Below, in pieces: positions 48,533 to 58,328 of a DNA stretch of 64,000 nt. The position numbers were made by a program, and so were the translations under genes. The notes beneath the pieces were generated by a model. The model had not been told where the DNA came from. It ran no database searches and worked only from the letters and a program-made list of their open reading frames with translations. The stretch spans positions 256,072-320,071 of the forward strand of contig NZ_LGCI01000008.1 in assembly GCF_001281525.1 (NCBI RefSeq), written 5' to 3'. How positions within the stretch are numbered: the stretch's first letter is position 1; the number at the start of each line of letters is the position of its first letter. Source of the DNA: Lysinibacillus macroides (GTDB lineage: Bacteria > Bacillota > Bacilli > Bacillales_A > Planococcaceae).

Positions 48533-50284
48533 ATGTTCAAGAGGAAGAATATTAATGGCAACTATGATTATTTCTCAGCTACAAAAAATTCAGATATTGA
48601 AGCCAATGAGCGTTTTAAAGAAAAATTGGACTTCTTAGCGTTATCTCGAATTAGAAGGGAATCGGTTAGGTTTTTACGTAAAATTTATGAGAATAACCGA
48701 CAGTATATACTCGATAATTTTTATAAACGTTTACTAGAAATACCAGAGTTTAATCATGTCATTAATACCCATTCAACAGTAGAGCGTTTAAAAGGGTTAT
48801 TTGATTCGCATTTTATTAGTTTGTTTGACGATGAATTAGATTTAGATTATGTATTTAAGCGCCGTAAAATCGCCTATGTGCATGCTCGAATTGGTGTACT
48901 GCCAAACTGGATGATTTCCGCTTACACATTGATTAACCAGTTAATTATTCCACTTATTGTGAAAGAGCTATCGCGTGACCAAGAAGAAATGCTAGACGTT
49001 TTACTCGCTTATGATAGCTTAGTAACCATTGATCAACAAATTATTTTAGAGACATATATTGAAATTCAAGCAGGCTCTGTTGTGAACGGATTAGGTGAAA
49101 TTATCACCTATAATACACAGCTAGACACGATTAAGGAGCTTATTGCATTTCAAGAAATCCAACAAGAGGAGGTTGTGGCGGCAGACCAATTGATGCATGA
49201 ATTAGATGAAAGTATTGAGGATATTGCATCATCTGTTGGAGATATTTCTCAGCAAACAAAGCATGTTTTAAGCAAATTAGATCAGGATTTAGAATCTCTT
49301 CAACAAGTATCGACAATCTTGCAAACAACAGATGAGGGCCATAAATCCATGCAGGAGGATATTCAGCGGTTAGTAGAACGTGTTAATAGCGTAGCCCAGC
49401 TGATGGAATTGATTAAGCGAATTGCAGACCAAACAAATTTATTGGCGTTAAACGCATCGATTGAGGCGGCTCGTGCAGGCGAAGCAGGAAAAGGCTTTGC
49501 TGTTGTGGCAGAGGAAGTTCGTAAACTTGCAGATGATACAAGTACATCTGTGAAATCTATTCATACTGATATACAGGAACTACTGCATATTACCAATAAT
49601 ATTAGTGCAATGACCAATCAATTTTCTCAAGATTTGCATCAAGGTGTGACTGATACCCTTCATATTTCACAGACGCTTAGTGAATTAAATAAAAACCTAC
49701 AGCAGCAAGGGGCTCGCTTTGAGGAAATTGCAACAACGACAAAGGTACAAGCACAGTCTGCTACAAATATTTCAGAGCGCAATCATGCCATTACAGAGAG
49801 TGTACAAAAAAGTAAGGTAATTGTATTTGATATGGGCTCTGCCATTTACAAGTTAAGTAAAATGATTGATGACTACCGTTCTACTACAATTTCAAAAAAC
49901 TTTATTATTAGTCAAGAGGATATTATTGAATTAGCCATTACGGATCATTTACTATGGCGCTGGAAAATTTATAATTTACTACTAGGCTTTGAAACGATGA
50001 CTGAGCAGGATGTAGGTACACCACAGGAATCACGGCTTGGTGAATGGTATTACGGCACAGGTAAAAAGCTATTAGGTCAAGAACGTGCCTATTTAGAGCT
50101 AGAGCAGCCCTTTATTCATGTTCATGATATTGCTAAAAAGGCTGTACGCGAATACAATGTCGGGCATAAAGTTGAGGCGGAAAAGTATCTCGAGGCAATT
50201 ACAGAAGAATCATATGCGGTTATTGATAAACTAAAAACGTTAAAGGGTATTTTATTGAACGAGAAAAAGCAATATATTCATTAA
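48533..50284 (+). CDS. Protoglobin-coupled chemoreceptor with C-terminal CZB-like domain
   Basis: The 583-residue soluble receptor resembles HemAT. A globin-coupled sensor domain covers about residues 25-190, with the likely heme-ligand His in [15 protein letters not shown] (about H117). The MCP signalling domain (about 225-430) has the tip [41 protein letters not shown]-terminal CZB-like zinc-sensing domain (about 435-560) follows, with [15 protein letters not shown] and [18 protein letters not shown]. The usual CZB cysteine is a serine here (SRLGEW). It should sense oxygen or redox and signal to CheA. Start at ATG 48533 after GGGAG. Confidence 0.87.
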   Translation: MFKRKNINGNYDYFSATKNSDIEANERFKEKLDFLALSRIRRESVRFLRKIYENNRQYILDNFYKRLLEIPEFNHVINTHSTVERLKGLFDSHFISLFDDELDLDYVFKRRKIAYVHARIGVLPNWMISAYTLINQLIIPLIVKELSRDQEEMLDVLLAYDSLVTIDQQIILETYIEIQAGSVVNGLGEIITYNTQLDTIKELIAFQEIQQEEVVAADQLMHELDESIEDIASSVGDISQQTKHVLSKLDQDLESLQQVSTILQTTDEGHKSMQEDIQRLVERVNSVAQLMELIKRIADQTNLLALNASIEAARAGEAGKGFAVVAEEVRKLADDTSTSVKSIHTDIQELLHITNNISAMTNQFSQDLHQGVTDTLHISQTLSELNKNLQQQGARFEEIATTTKVQAQSATNISERNHAITESVQKSKVIVFDMGSAIYKLSKMIDDYRSTTISKNFIISQEDIIELAITDHLLWRWKIYNLLLGFETMTEQDVGTPQESRLGEWYYGTGKKLLGQERAYLELEQPFIHVHDIAKKAVREYNVGHKVEAEKYLEAITEESYAVIDKLKTLKGILLNEKKQYIH

Positions 50285-50296
50285 CGGACTGAAAAG

Positions 50297-50337
50297 GTAA
50301 AAGAGCATGCTCATCGCTGGCAGCTCTTTTTATTCAT
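50297..50337. terminator. Terminator between receptor and phosphoesterase
   Basis: AAAAGAGC pairs with GCTCTTTT around a loop, with TTTATTC following. It separates two convergent genes. Confidence 0.75.
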
Positions 50338-50928
50338 TTATTTTACAGGCAGAGCGCGCATAAATGTAATTGTTCGTGCTTTACTATCATAAAGACACCA
50401 TTCCTGGTGATCGACCACAGAGCCTACGTTCACGCCGTATTGTTTATTTTGTAATGCGATTGGCTGTCCATAACGAATACGAATTGGCAGCTTTTTTTGT
50501 TGGTAATAGAGACCAGATTCATGGCTATGCCCAAAGAATAATAATGATTTTTGAAAGGCTGGAAATGTTGGTTGCCAGCTGACGCTCCATTTAAACTGAT
50601 GGCCATGCATTAACATCGCACCATCAATCTCCATTGTTTCAGGTAATGCTTGAAAACGATGAATGCCCGTTACTTGTGTAATGCGTTCTTCTTGGTTGCC
50701 TCGTATGGAAGGGAAGGTTAGCAATTTTTCAAATTCATGTTCTACGATGGCAGCTTTTTGCAAAGGTAAACCAGATAGTTTTTGAGCCTTTTTCTTACTA
50801 ACCGTACATTCATATAAATCACCTAGCCCAATGATTATCGCTTCCGCCGCTGTTTGTTGGATATGTGCTAAAACAGTCTTTGTATCTTCTATATTAGAAT
50901 GTAAATCTCCTAAAAGTGCATAAAGCAT
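50338..50928 (-). CDS. Calcineurin-type metallophosphoesterase
   Basis: The 196-residue metallophosphoesterase has motifs GDLHSNIED (I), GLGDLYECTVS (II), FPSIRGNQEER (III, GN-E in place of GNH), MLMHGHQFKW (IV) and FFGHSHESG (V). These residues bind two metals. I place the start at 50928 with AAGGGTCGGG upstream, not at a codon 15 residues earlier. The substrate, possibly a nucleotide or phosphoprotein, cannot be told. Confidence 0.85.
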   Translation of the reverse strand: MLYALLGDLHSNIEDTKTVLAHIQQTAAEAIIIGLGDLYECTVSKKKAQKLSGLPLQKAAIVEHEFEKLLTFPSIRGNQEERITQVTGIHRFQALPETMEIDGAMLMHGHQFKWSVSWQPTFPAFQKSLLFFGHSHESGLYYQQKKLPIRIRYGQPIALQNKQYGVNVGSVVDHQEWCLYDSKARTITFMRALPVK

Positions 50929-51156
50929 GTAAACCCGACCCTTCCTAAAAATAATCATATACGTATCATACACCTAATAGAAATTGGGAGAAAAGCAAAA
51001 TGTCTAAGAATATTTTGAATGTGTAGAAAAATTGCTAAGGAATGGATTGCTTGTTAAAATATAATCGTAATTTTCTGAATTTTCATTAGTTTCGTTGTTT
51101 AGTATTTTGGATAGGGTGATGAGCATTTGAAAAAATAAATTGTTGGAGGGGTTATT

Positions 51157-52653
51157 ATGACGATGTATATGACAGATATTCTCGAAAACTATGCGGTGCA
51201 ACAACCTAAGGCAATGGCAACAATCTATAACGGAAACAAGCTAAGCTATCATGAGTTTTATGAACGTGTAGAGAGATTTGCAGCATACTTGCAACAGCAG
51301 GACTATCAAAAAGATGATGTAATTGCATTGTATACGCTCAATTCAGATTTATTTTTAATCGCCTATCTCGGTGTACAGTTAGCAGGCTTTGTTGTTATGC
51401 CAATTAACACCAAGCTGGCTGCTCCAGAGGTCGAATTTATTGTCAATCATTCGGAAGCAAAGGGACTTATTTATGATGAAAGAATAGAGGAAACATTCAA
51501 GGATATTTCTTATGAATTTCAGCATGCCATTAGTTTGCAGGAAATGACAGCTATTATTGAGCAAGATCAGGGTGTAAGGAAGGCTGTACAATTGGCACCA
51601 CATGATACAGCAGTTGTTATGTACACGTCTGGTACAACGGGAAAACCAAAGGGTGTAATGCTAACACATCAAAATATCGCCGCAACAGCATGTATTTGGT
51701 CAGAGTCCATGCAGATGTCTAACAAAGATAGAATGTTTATTTGTACACCGTTATTTCATTGTGCAGGTCTTCATGTTTTTGCTATGCCGATGTTTTATCA
51801 AGGAGGCACAGTAATTATTGAAGAGGCCTTTACACCGACTAAAACATTAGCACAAATAGCTACAACAGCGGCAACAATTTTCTTTGGTGTGCCATCCATG
51901 TATACCATTATTTTAAATACACCAGGATTCAAGGAACATAGCCTTCATCATTTGCGTTTACTATGCTATGGAGCTGCGCCAATGCCTTATGAGCTTGTCA
52001 AGCAGATAAAAGAGGCATTTCCTAATGTAAAAGTGCAAAACTTATATGGTCAAACAGAGAATTCACCAGCAGCTACCTCTTTATTGGATAGTGATGCCTT
52101 AACGAAAATTGGGTCGGTTGGTAAGCCATTAGCACAGACAGAGGTATGGGTGGTTGATAGTGAAGGCAATCCAGTGCCAGCGGGCGAGGTAGGCGAAATT
52201 TGTGTAAAGGGACCACAGGTGATGAAGGGCTATTTACGCAATCCAGAGGAGACAGCGAGGACAGTTAAAAATGGCTGGCTCTATTCAGGAGATTTAGGAC
52301 GTTTTGATAAAGAAGGCTATTTATATATTGTTGATCGCAAAAAGGATTTGATTATCCGTGGGGGTGAAAATATTTACCCTATAGAGGTGGAGGAAGTGTT
52401 GTATCAAATACCTGAGGTTTTAGAAGCGGCAGTCGTTGGCCTACCACATGAAGTATACGGTGAGGTGCCAAAAGCATATGTTGTGCTAAAAGAAGGCAAG
52501 TCTATTGAGGAAACAACGATCTTATCGTATTGTCAAACACAGCTTGCAAAATATAAGGTACCATATGAAATTGAATTTTTAGCAGAGCTGCCACGCAATG
52601 CCTCTGGTAAAGTTTTGAAGCATACATTACGGCCGAAAGTGAGATCTAAGTAG
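51157..52653 (+). CDS. Long-chain acyl-CoA synthetase (AMP-binding enzyme)
   Basis: The 498-residue adenylate-forming enzyme activates a carboxylic acid with ATP and CoA. Landmarks are the P-loop VMYTSGTTGKPKGVMLTHQN, GAAPMPYEL, YGQTENSP, YSGDLGRFDKEGYLYIVDRKKDLIIRGGENIYP and the C-terminal lysine in NASGKVLKHTLR. The size and motifs fit medium- to long-chain fatty acid-CoA ligases of the YhfL/FadD-like group. GGAGGGG precedes ATG. It is not in a beta-oxidation operon here, so its substrate is open. Confidence 0.9.
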   Translation: MTMYMTDILENYAVQQPKAMATIYNGNKLSYHEFYERVERFAAYLQQQDYQKDDVIALYTLNSDLFLIAYLGVQLAGFVVMPINTKLAAPEVEFIVNHSEAKGLIYDERIEETFKDISYEFQHAISLQEMTAIIEQDQGVRKAVQLAPHDTAVVMYTSGTTGKPKGVMLTHQNIAATACIWSESMQMSNKDRMFICTPLFHCAGLHVFAMPMFYQGGTVIIEEAFTPTKTLAQIATTAATIFFGVPSMYTIILNTPGFKEHSLHHLRLLCYGAAPMPYELVKQIKEAFPNVKVQNLYGQTENSPAATSLLDSDALTKIGSVGKPLAQTEVWVVDSEGNPVPAGEVGEICVKGPQVMKGYLRNPEETARTVKNGWLYSGDLGRFDKEGYLYIVDRKKDLIIRGGENIYPIEVEEVLYQIPEVLEAAVVGLPHEVYGEVPKAYVVLKEGKSIEETTILSYCQTQLAKYKVPYEIEFLAELPRNASGKVLKHTLRPKVRSK

Positions 52654-52726
52654 CATAGCATAGGAACATCCAGAAAATTATCGTATAATAGAGTCTACGA
52701 CAGAGGGAATAGGAGCGGAATTTGTC

Positions 52727-53716
52727 TTGTGGACAAGAAGTAAGCGCTATATATTGATAGGGATTTTGACGATGATGCTATTAGCAAGCTGTCAGCCATT
52801 TTCACAGCAACAAGAAAAAAGTAAAAATCAATTAACGGTTTTAACAGTGGAATTTAGTAGTGGTGCACCGATTCCAAATCTCTATCTTACAGTGACAGAT
52901 GTGAAAACAGGGAATGTAGTAGCGGATGCGATTGGCTCAGAAGAAGGGGAGGCTACATTTTCGCAGTTAAAGGCAGGGCGCGAATATGCAATAGCTGCTA
53001 CGACACTTGAAAATAGCACAGCGAATAATGGTTATACAACAATTGAGCATTTTACGTATGATACAGCAAAGCCTTACTATAGATTGCAGACACATTTTTC
53101 GAGAGATGAGCAAGAACTAGGCATTCCTGTTGTGATGCAAAAACCTGAGCTTCCACATGGCTGTGAAATTACATCACTCACAGCCGTGTTAAATTATTAT
53201 GGCTTACAGGTATCAAAGCTTGAAATGGCTGATAATTATTTACCAAAGCAACAGATACATGCTGAAGGCGATCAACGCTTTGGTCCTAACCCACATAAGG
53301 CTTTTGCAGGTAATCCGCGCGATAAAGCGAACGGTATGTATGTTTTTGCTGCACCGATTGTTCAGGCAGCCGAGGCAGTGATTGCAGAGAAGCAGATAGA
53401 TTTACGTGTGACCAATAGAAGTAATTCCACACAGGAGGAGCTTTTACAGCTTGTGCGAGAGGGTGTTCCTGTTGTAGTATGGGTAACGCTTGATTTATCA
53501 GAACCAAAAACAAGCACATCGAGAGGCTGGATATACAAAGGAACAACAACAGTACGAGATGCCTATATGAATCTCCATGCCGTTGTTTTAACAGGTCATT
53601 TAGGTGATAAAGTAGTTGTGATGGACCCCTTAAAAGGCTATGTAACGTACAATGTCGATCAGTTTTTTAAAAGCTATCGGGAATTAGGCAAGCAAGCCGT
53701 AGCTGTTCATAAATAA
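52727..53716 (+). CDS. C39-like peptidase lipoprotein
   Basis: The 329-residue lipoprotein has a signal peptide with lipobox LLASC (about residues 18-22), an N-terminal beta-sandwich-like segment (about 35-120, VEFSSGAPIPNLYLTVTDVKTG) and a C-terminal papain-like peptidase C39_2 domain. The catalytic Cys is in PHGCEITSLTAVLNYYG and the His in MNLHAVVLTGHLGDKVVVMDP. TTG start after AGGAGCGG. It should sit on the outside of the membrane and cut peptides. The substrate is unknown. Confidence 0.85.
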   Translation: MWTRSKRYILIGILTMMLLASCQPFSQQQEKSKNQLTVLTVEFSSGAPIPNLYLTVTDVKTGNVVADAIGSEEGEATFSQLKAGREYAIAATTLENSTANNGYTTIEHFTYDTAKPYYRLQTHFSRDEQELGIPVVMQKPELPHGCEITSLTAVLNYYGLQVSKLEMADNYLPKQQIHAEGDQRFGPNPHKAFAGNPRDKANGMYVFAAPIVQAAEAVIAEKQIDLRVTNRSNSTQEELLQLVREGVPVVVWVTLDLSEPKTSTSRGWIYKGTTTVRDAYMNLHAVVLTGHLGDKVVVMDPLKGYVTYNVDQFFKSYRELGKQAVAVHK

Positions 53717-53792
53717 ACCAGCTATTTTTTAAGCAAATCCTTTAATCGGAAGTATGTTACACTATAAGAAAAGCAAAAGTGAGTTGAGTAGC

Positions 53793-55028
53793 ATGGCCAT
53801 TGAGCACAGTTTTTTACCAGTTCTACTAGGGAATGAAATGAATGCATATGGCATGGCTCGAGCATTTTACGAAGCCTATGGAGTAAAGCCACTTGCACTA
53901 AACCATACAAATATGGAAAAAATTCAACAAAGTGATTTAATGACCTTCTATGAAGTACCCAAGCTTCATAGAGAAGAGCAATTTGTTGCTACATTAAAAG
54001 CGATTGCACAGGAATTTGCTGCTAAGAAATTATTGCTATTAGCCTGTGATGAATTTTATGTAAAAAGAATAGTTGCACGGAAAGAGGAGCTATCCGAGGA
54101 TTTTATGATTCCTTATGTGGATGAGGCGCTTGCACATCAGCTATTAACACGTGAAAGCATGTATGAGCTGTGTGAGCAGTTTGGCTTTCAGTATCCTGCT
54201 ACGCATGTGTGCACTGTAAATAACTATGAAGAATATGAAGATATGCCATTTGACTATCCTGTTGTTATCAAGCCCTTGAATATGACAAAGTATGCCACAT
54301 GTATTTTTCCTGGTAAGAAAAAAGTATATATTGCATATAATAAGGAGGAAAAGGATCGTATATTCCATGCGATTTATAAGGAATCAGCCTATCGAGATGA
54401 CATGATGATTCAGCAATATATACCTGGTGAGGATGCCAATATGCGGGTTGTCAATGCCTATGTTGGTCAGGATGGTCAGGTAAAGCTACTAGCTATTGGC
54501 AATCCGATTTTAGAGGAGCATTCGCCAGAAGGCATTGGGCGTTATGTAGCTATTATAACAACCTATCATCGAGAGCTAATGGATACAGTGAAGTCATTTT
54601 TAGAGACAATACAATTCCAAGGCTTTGCTACATTCGATATGAAATATGATGATCGTGACGGTCAATATAAATTATTAAGTATTGAATTACATAATGAGCT
54701 CTCCAATTATTATGTGACAGCGAGTGGCTATAATTTACTGCAGTATGTTGCGGATGATTTTATTCGTGGCAGTAAACAATCCTTAACATATGTGCAAAAT
54801 AAGCATCTTTGGACAATTGTACCAAATGGTGTGCTGTTTAAATATGTACAAAATGAACAGCTTGTAATTGAAGCAAAAAGCTTAATTCGCCAAGGAATGG
54901 CTACAGATTCTATTTTTAATTATAAAGATATGAATGCAAAGCGTTGGTTGAACATAACGCTTGATAATTTAAATTTTTACCGCAAATATAAGAAATATTT
55001 TAACAACAAAGGTCTGTCTAACTCATGA
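53793..55028 (+). CDS. ATP-grasp ligase, probable D-aspartate ligase
   Basis: The 411-residue ATP-grasp enzyme carries YPVVIKPLNMTKYA (ATP lysine, about residue 160-175), MIQQYIPGEDANMRVV and the metal site SIELHNELSNYYV. It overlaps the next gene, an aspartate racemase, by ATGA. In Enterococcus faecium the D-aspartate ligase Asl is likewise an ATP-grasp enzyme encoded beside an aspartate racemase. Lysinibacillus has L-Lys-D-Asp cross bridges. The match of context and fold suggests that this enzyme adds D-Asp to the lysine of lipid II precursors. Start MAIEHSFLPVLLG at 53793; upstream site is weak. Confidence 0.78.
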   Translation: MAIEHSFLPVLLGNEMNAYGMARAFYEAYGVKPLALNHTNMEKIQQSDLMTFYEVPKLHREEQFVATLKAIAQEFAAKKLLLLACDEFYVKRIVARKEELSEDFMIPYVDEALAHQLLTRESMYELCEQFGFQYPATHVCTVNNYEEYEDMPFDYPVVIKPLNMTKYATCIFPGKKKVYIAYNKEEKDRIFHAIYKESAYRDDMMIQQYIPGEDANMRVVNAYVGQDGQVKLLAIGNPILEEHSPEGIGRYVAIITTYHRELMDTVKSFLETIQFQGFATFDMKYDDRDGQYKLLSIELHNELSNYYVTASGYNLLQYVADDFIRGSKQSLTYVQNKHLWTIVPNGVLFKYVQNEQLVIEAKSLIRQGMATDSIFNYKDMNAKRWLNITLDNLNFYRKYKKYFNNKGLSNS

Positions 55029-55729
55029 AAAAACGAACTTTAGGTATAATTGGTGGCGTTGGCCCACTTGCAACAATGTTTATTGGTGAAATGATTGTAA
55101 GACGTACAAAGGCGCAGAGAGATCAGGAGCATTTACATACCATTATCGATAATGATACAAATATCCCTGATCGTACAGCCTTTATTTTAGATAATACAAA
55201 GGATAATCCAGTGCCGGTAATCATTGAGGATGCCAACAAATTGGCTTCAATAGGAGCTGATATGATTGCTATTCCTTGTAATACAGCCCATACTTTTTAT
55301 AACGAAATTGAAAAGGGCTCGCCCGTTCCAGTGCTGCATATGATTTGTGAAACGGCGAAGCGTGCAGCTGACTTAGGAGCAAAGCGTGTTGGTATTTTAG
55401 CAACTACAGGTACATTAACATCACGTATGTATCAAGAAGCTTTAGAGACATATGGCATTACCCCAGTTGTGCCAGACAATGAGATAAAAGCCTATGTGAT
55501 GTCCATTATTTACGATTATGTGAAGGCTGGGAAGGATGTTACAGTAGAGGACTGGCAGCCCATTGAAGAAGCGATGCTAGCATTACAGTGTGATCGTATT
55601 GTTTTAGGCTGTACAGAGCTTTCAATTGTTAATCGAGATTTAAAGCTAAGCGATATATATATTGATTCCTTAATTGTTTTAGCGGAATGTGCGATTTTAG
55701 CTTGCGGCTATGAGCTTGCTGAATCGTAA
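55025..55729 (+). CDS. Aspartate/glutamate racemase family protein, probable aspartate racemase
   Basis: This 234-residue cofactor-independent racemase has both catalytic cysteines: IAIPCNTAHTFYN (about Cys84) and RIVLGCTELSIV (about Cys198), plus the N-terminal LGIIGGVGPLATM. It matches aspartate racemases (YgeA/RacD group). It overlaps the upstream ATP-grasp gene, so the two would produce and then use D-aspartate for the peptidoglycan bridge. The substrate is inferred from this pairing. Confidence 0.86.
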   Translation: MKKRTLGIIGGVGPLATMFIGEMIVRRTKAQRDQEHLHTIIDNDTNIPDRTAFILDNTKDNPVPVIIEDANKLASIGADMIAIPCNTAHTFYNEIEKGSPVPVLHMICETAKRAADLGAKRVGILATTGTLTSRMYQEALETYGITPVVPDNEIKAYVMSIIYDYVKAGKDVTVEDWQPIEEAMLALQCDRIVLGCTELSIVNRDLKLSDIYIDSLIVLAECAILACGYELAES

Positions 55730-55743
55730 TTGAATGAATAATG

Positions 55744-55835
55744 AATCTGCTTGCTTTTCACGGGTAAGCTACAAGTCTTTATAGAGTTGTGGACAAGCTT
55801 ACTTTTGCCGTGTAGGAGTTGAGCAGATTTTTTCA
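55744..55835 (+). ncRNA. Long nested hairpin element with a T tail
   Basis: Four nested stems can be drawn on one axis: AATCTGC/GCAGATT (55744-55750 with 55823-55829), ACGG/CCGT, GTAAGCT/AGCTTAC and ACAA/TTGT. A T run follows the outer stem. It lies between the racemase gene and the DEAD-box helicase. It may be a terminator of unusual size, or a structured leader that regulates the helicase. I do not recognise a known riboswitch. Confidence 0.4.
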
Positions 55836-55936
55836 ATGATTTCTTGAAACGCCGAGCAGTGGTTTACGTATAGATAAAGTAGGAATGTGCTTAGTATGTT
55901 AAACTAATGTCAAGCAGATAGAAGGTGGGAACAAAC

Positions 55937-57085
55937 ATGTCAGTAATCAGTTTATTAAAAGAAGAATTACAAGTAAAATGGCAATTTGAAACAACGATGA
56001 AAATTCAAGAGGAAATGATACCAGCCATGCTTGAGGGCAAGGATATTGTAGCTGAGTCACCAACAGGCTCAGGTAAAACATTGGCGTATGTTTTACCATT
56101 GCTAAATAAGGTGAATGGAACAAAAAAGCAAACACAGGGACTAATTGTTGCCCCTTCACAAGAGCTCGCTATGCAAATCGTAGAAGTCATCCGTGAGTGG
56201 ACGGCAGGTACAGATATTACAGTTCAACAGCTGATTGGTGGTGCAAATGCTGCACGCCAAATTGAAAAACTAAAGAAAAAGCCAACAATTGTTGTTGGGA
56301 CACCTGGTCGTTTAAATGAATTGGCACGTGCAGGGAAGTTAAAGCTTAAGGAAATTGAAACGGTTATTTTAGATGAATGTGATCAATTACTAAGCCGTGA
56401 ATATCGTGTTGTCATTAAATCCTTTATCGAAGGCTCTGCCTATGGGCGACAGGTGGTTGTTGTGTCAGCGACAATTACAGAGGAAATTGAATTAGTGGCA
56501 AGCCGTATGATGTTTGAGCCACTTCGTTTTAAAATTAAGCCAGAGGATATGCTAAAGGTCGGTAAAGTTGTCCATTCCTTCGTAAAAGTGGAAGAACGTG
56601 ATAAAACAGATTTCCTGCGCCGACTTTCCCATACAGAGGGTTTAAGAGCGCTGGCTTTCGTCAATAATATCGATCAATTATTAATGAAGGAAACGAAGCT
56701 GCAATACCGCTCAGCACCGATTGTGACACTCCATTCTGATATGAAGAAAGAAGAGCGCAAAAAGGCTTTAGATGCATTCCGTAAAGGAGATGCACGTATT
56801 TTAATTGCAACAGATATTGCTGCTCGTGGTTTAGATATTGCAGGATTAACACATGTTATTCATGTTGACGTTCCACGCACGATAGAGCAATATTTACATC
56901 GTTCAGGTCGTACAGGCCGTGCGGGAGCAGATGGTGAGGTACTAACGCTTTTATCGTATCGTGATGAAAAAACGTATAAAAAATGGACGAGGGAAATCCC
57001 AGGCAAGCCGGTGCAAAAAATATGGCATGATGGTAAGCTGATGGAAGGTAATTCGAAAACAATTGGACAGAAGCGAGGGAACTAG
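55937..57085 (+). CDS. yfmL: DEAD-box RNA helicase, YfmL-like
   Basis: This 382-residue SF2 helicase has ESPTGSGKT (Walker A), the variant DEAD motif DECD in VILDECDQLL, SAT in VVVSATIT, TDIAARGLDI and HRSGRTGRAG. It has only a minimal helicase core, without extra RNA-binding tail, as in B. subtilis YfmL, a ribosome-biogenesis helicase. Start MSVISLLKEEL at 55937 follows AAGGTGGG. An unusual long hairpin lies upstream. The gene overlaps the ribosome binding site of the next one. Confidence 0.9.
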   Translation: MSVISLLKEELQVKWQFETTMKIQEEMIPAMLEGKDIVAESPTGSGKTLAYVLPLLNKVNGTKKQTQGLIVAPSQELAMQIVEVIREWTAGTDITVQQLIGGANAARQIEKLKKKPTIVVGTPGRLNELARAGKLKLKEIETVILDECDQLLSREYRVVIKSFIEGSAYGRQVVVVSATITEEIELVASRMMFEPLRFKIKPEDMLKVGKVVHSFVKVEERDKTDFLRRLSHTEGLRALAFVNNIDQLLMKETKLQYRSAPIVTLHSDMKKEERKKALDAFRKGDARILIATDIAARGLDIAGLTHVIHVDVPRTIEQYLHRSGRTGRAGADGEVLTLLSYRDEKTYKKWTREIPGKPVQKIWHDGKLMEGNSKTIGQKRGN

Positions 57086-57086
57086 T

Positions 57087-58316
57087 ATGACATTTGAAGA
57101 AAAATTACAGGCATATGCAGAGCTTGCCGTAAAAGTTGGTGTGAATATTCAGCCAGGTCAATATTTATTAGTGAACACATCCGTGGAGGCATTGGATTTT
57201 GCTCGCTTAGTAGTGAAAGAAGCGTATAAGGCAGGGGCAGGGCGTGTTCATGTCAATTTTTCTGATGATGAGATGGATCGTGCCTATTTTGAACATGCTT
57301 CTGATGAGGAATTTAATCGCTTCCCTGAATGGGTTGTGAAAATGCGTGACGAGCTGATTGAGCGAAAAGGGGCTTTATTATGGATTGATGCTGCAGACCC
57401 TGATAAATTAACGGGTATTCCTGCTGATCGATTAGCGACACATCAAAAAGTATCAGGAGCGGCATTGAAAAACTATCGCAATGCGGTTATGAAGGATTTA
57501 ATTGCTTGGTCGATTGTGGCAGTACCTTCGCCGAAGTGGGCAGCAAAGGTATTTCCAAATTTAACAGCAGAAGAACAAGTACCTGCGTTATGGGAGGCCA
57601 TTTTTAAAACGGTTCATATTGGAGAGGGAAATGCCGTAGAGAACTGGCGTGAGCATGTAGCCAATTTAGAAGCGCGTGCCCAATTGCTAAATAGTAAAAA
57701 ATATGCAAAGCTGCACTATACAGCACCAGGCACAGATTTAACCATTGCCTTAGCACCACAGCATAAATGGCTTACTGGCGGCAGTAAAACGCCTGAGGGT
57801 AATGTTTTTATTGCCAACATGCCCACAGAAGAGGTATATACACTGCCAATGAAGCAAGGTGTAAACGGTTATGTTACGAATACAAAGCCATTAGTCTATC
57901 AGGGCAATATCATTGATGGTTTCAAATTAACATTTGAAGAGGGCAAAATTATTAAGGCAGAGGCTGAAGTAGGACATGATTTATTACAGGAGCTTATCCA
58001 AGTGGATGAAGGTTCAAGCTATTTAGGTGAAGTAGCACTTGTTCCGCATGAATCACCAATTTCAGCATCAGAAATTTTATATTTTAATACATTATTCGAT
58101 GAAAATGCGTCAAACCATTTAGCTATTGGTGAGGCATATCCTACTTGCTTAGAGGGTGGTAGAGACTTAGAAAATGGTCAATTGGAAGCATTAGGCGCAA
58201 ATATTTCTGTCACACATGAAGACTTTATGATTGGTAGTGGCGCAATGGACATTGATGGTGTTTTACCAGATGGTACGGTAGAGCCAATTTTCCGTAAAGG
58301 TAGCTGGGCTTTTTAG
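57087..58316 (+). CDS. ampS: M29-family aminopeptidase
   Basis: The 409-residue M29 aminopeptidase (AmpS/PepS type) releases N-terminal amino acids. Landmarks are LAVKVGVNIQPGQYLLVN, YTAPGTDLTIALAPQHKWLTGG, FIANMPTEEVYTLPMKQGVNG, metal ligands in GEVALVPHESPIS and the terminal MIGSGAMDIDGVL. ATG 57087 follows GAGGGAAC two bases after the helicase stop. It is followed after 12 bp by the SGNH esterase gene, so these genes may be one operon. Confidence 0.93.
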   Translation: MTFEEKLQAYAELAVKVGVNIQPGQYLLVNTSVEALDFARLVVKEAYKAGAGRVHVNFSDDEMDRAYFEHASDEEFNRFPEWVVKMRDELIERKGALLWIDAADPDKLTGIPADRLATHQKVSGAALKNYRNAVMKDLIAWSIVAVPSPKWAAKVFPNLTAEEQVPALWEAIFKTVHIGEGNAVENWREHVANLEARAQLLNSKKYAKLHYTAPGTDLTIALAPQHKWLTGGSKTPEGNVFIANMPTEEVYTLPMKQGVNGYVTNTKPLVYQGNIIDGFKLTFEEGKIIKAEAEVGHDLLQELIQVDEGSSYLGEVALVPHESPISASEILYFNTLFDENASNHLAIGEAYPTCLEGGRDLENGQLEALGANISVTHEDFMIGSGAMDIDGVLPDGTVEPIFRKGSWAF

Positions 58317-58328
58317 GAGGAGAAGCAG

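Noticed and set aside
48264-48533. 89-codon ORF between the DUF305 and chemoreceptor genes
   Set aside because: It has no binding site, starts at the DUF305 stop, crosses a terminator hairpin and matches no family.
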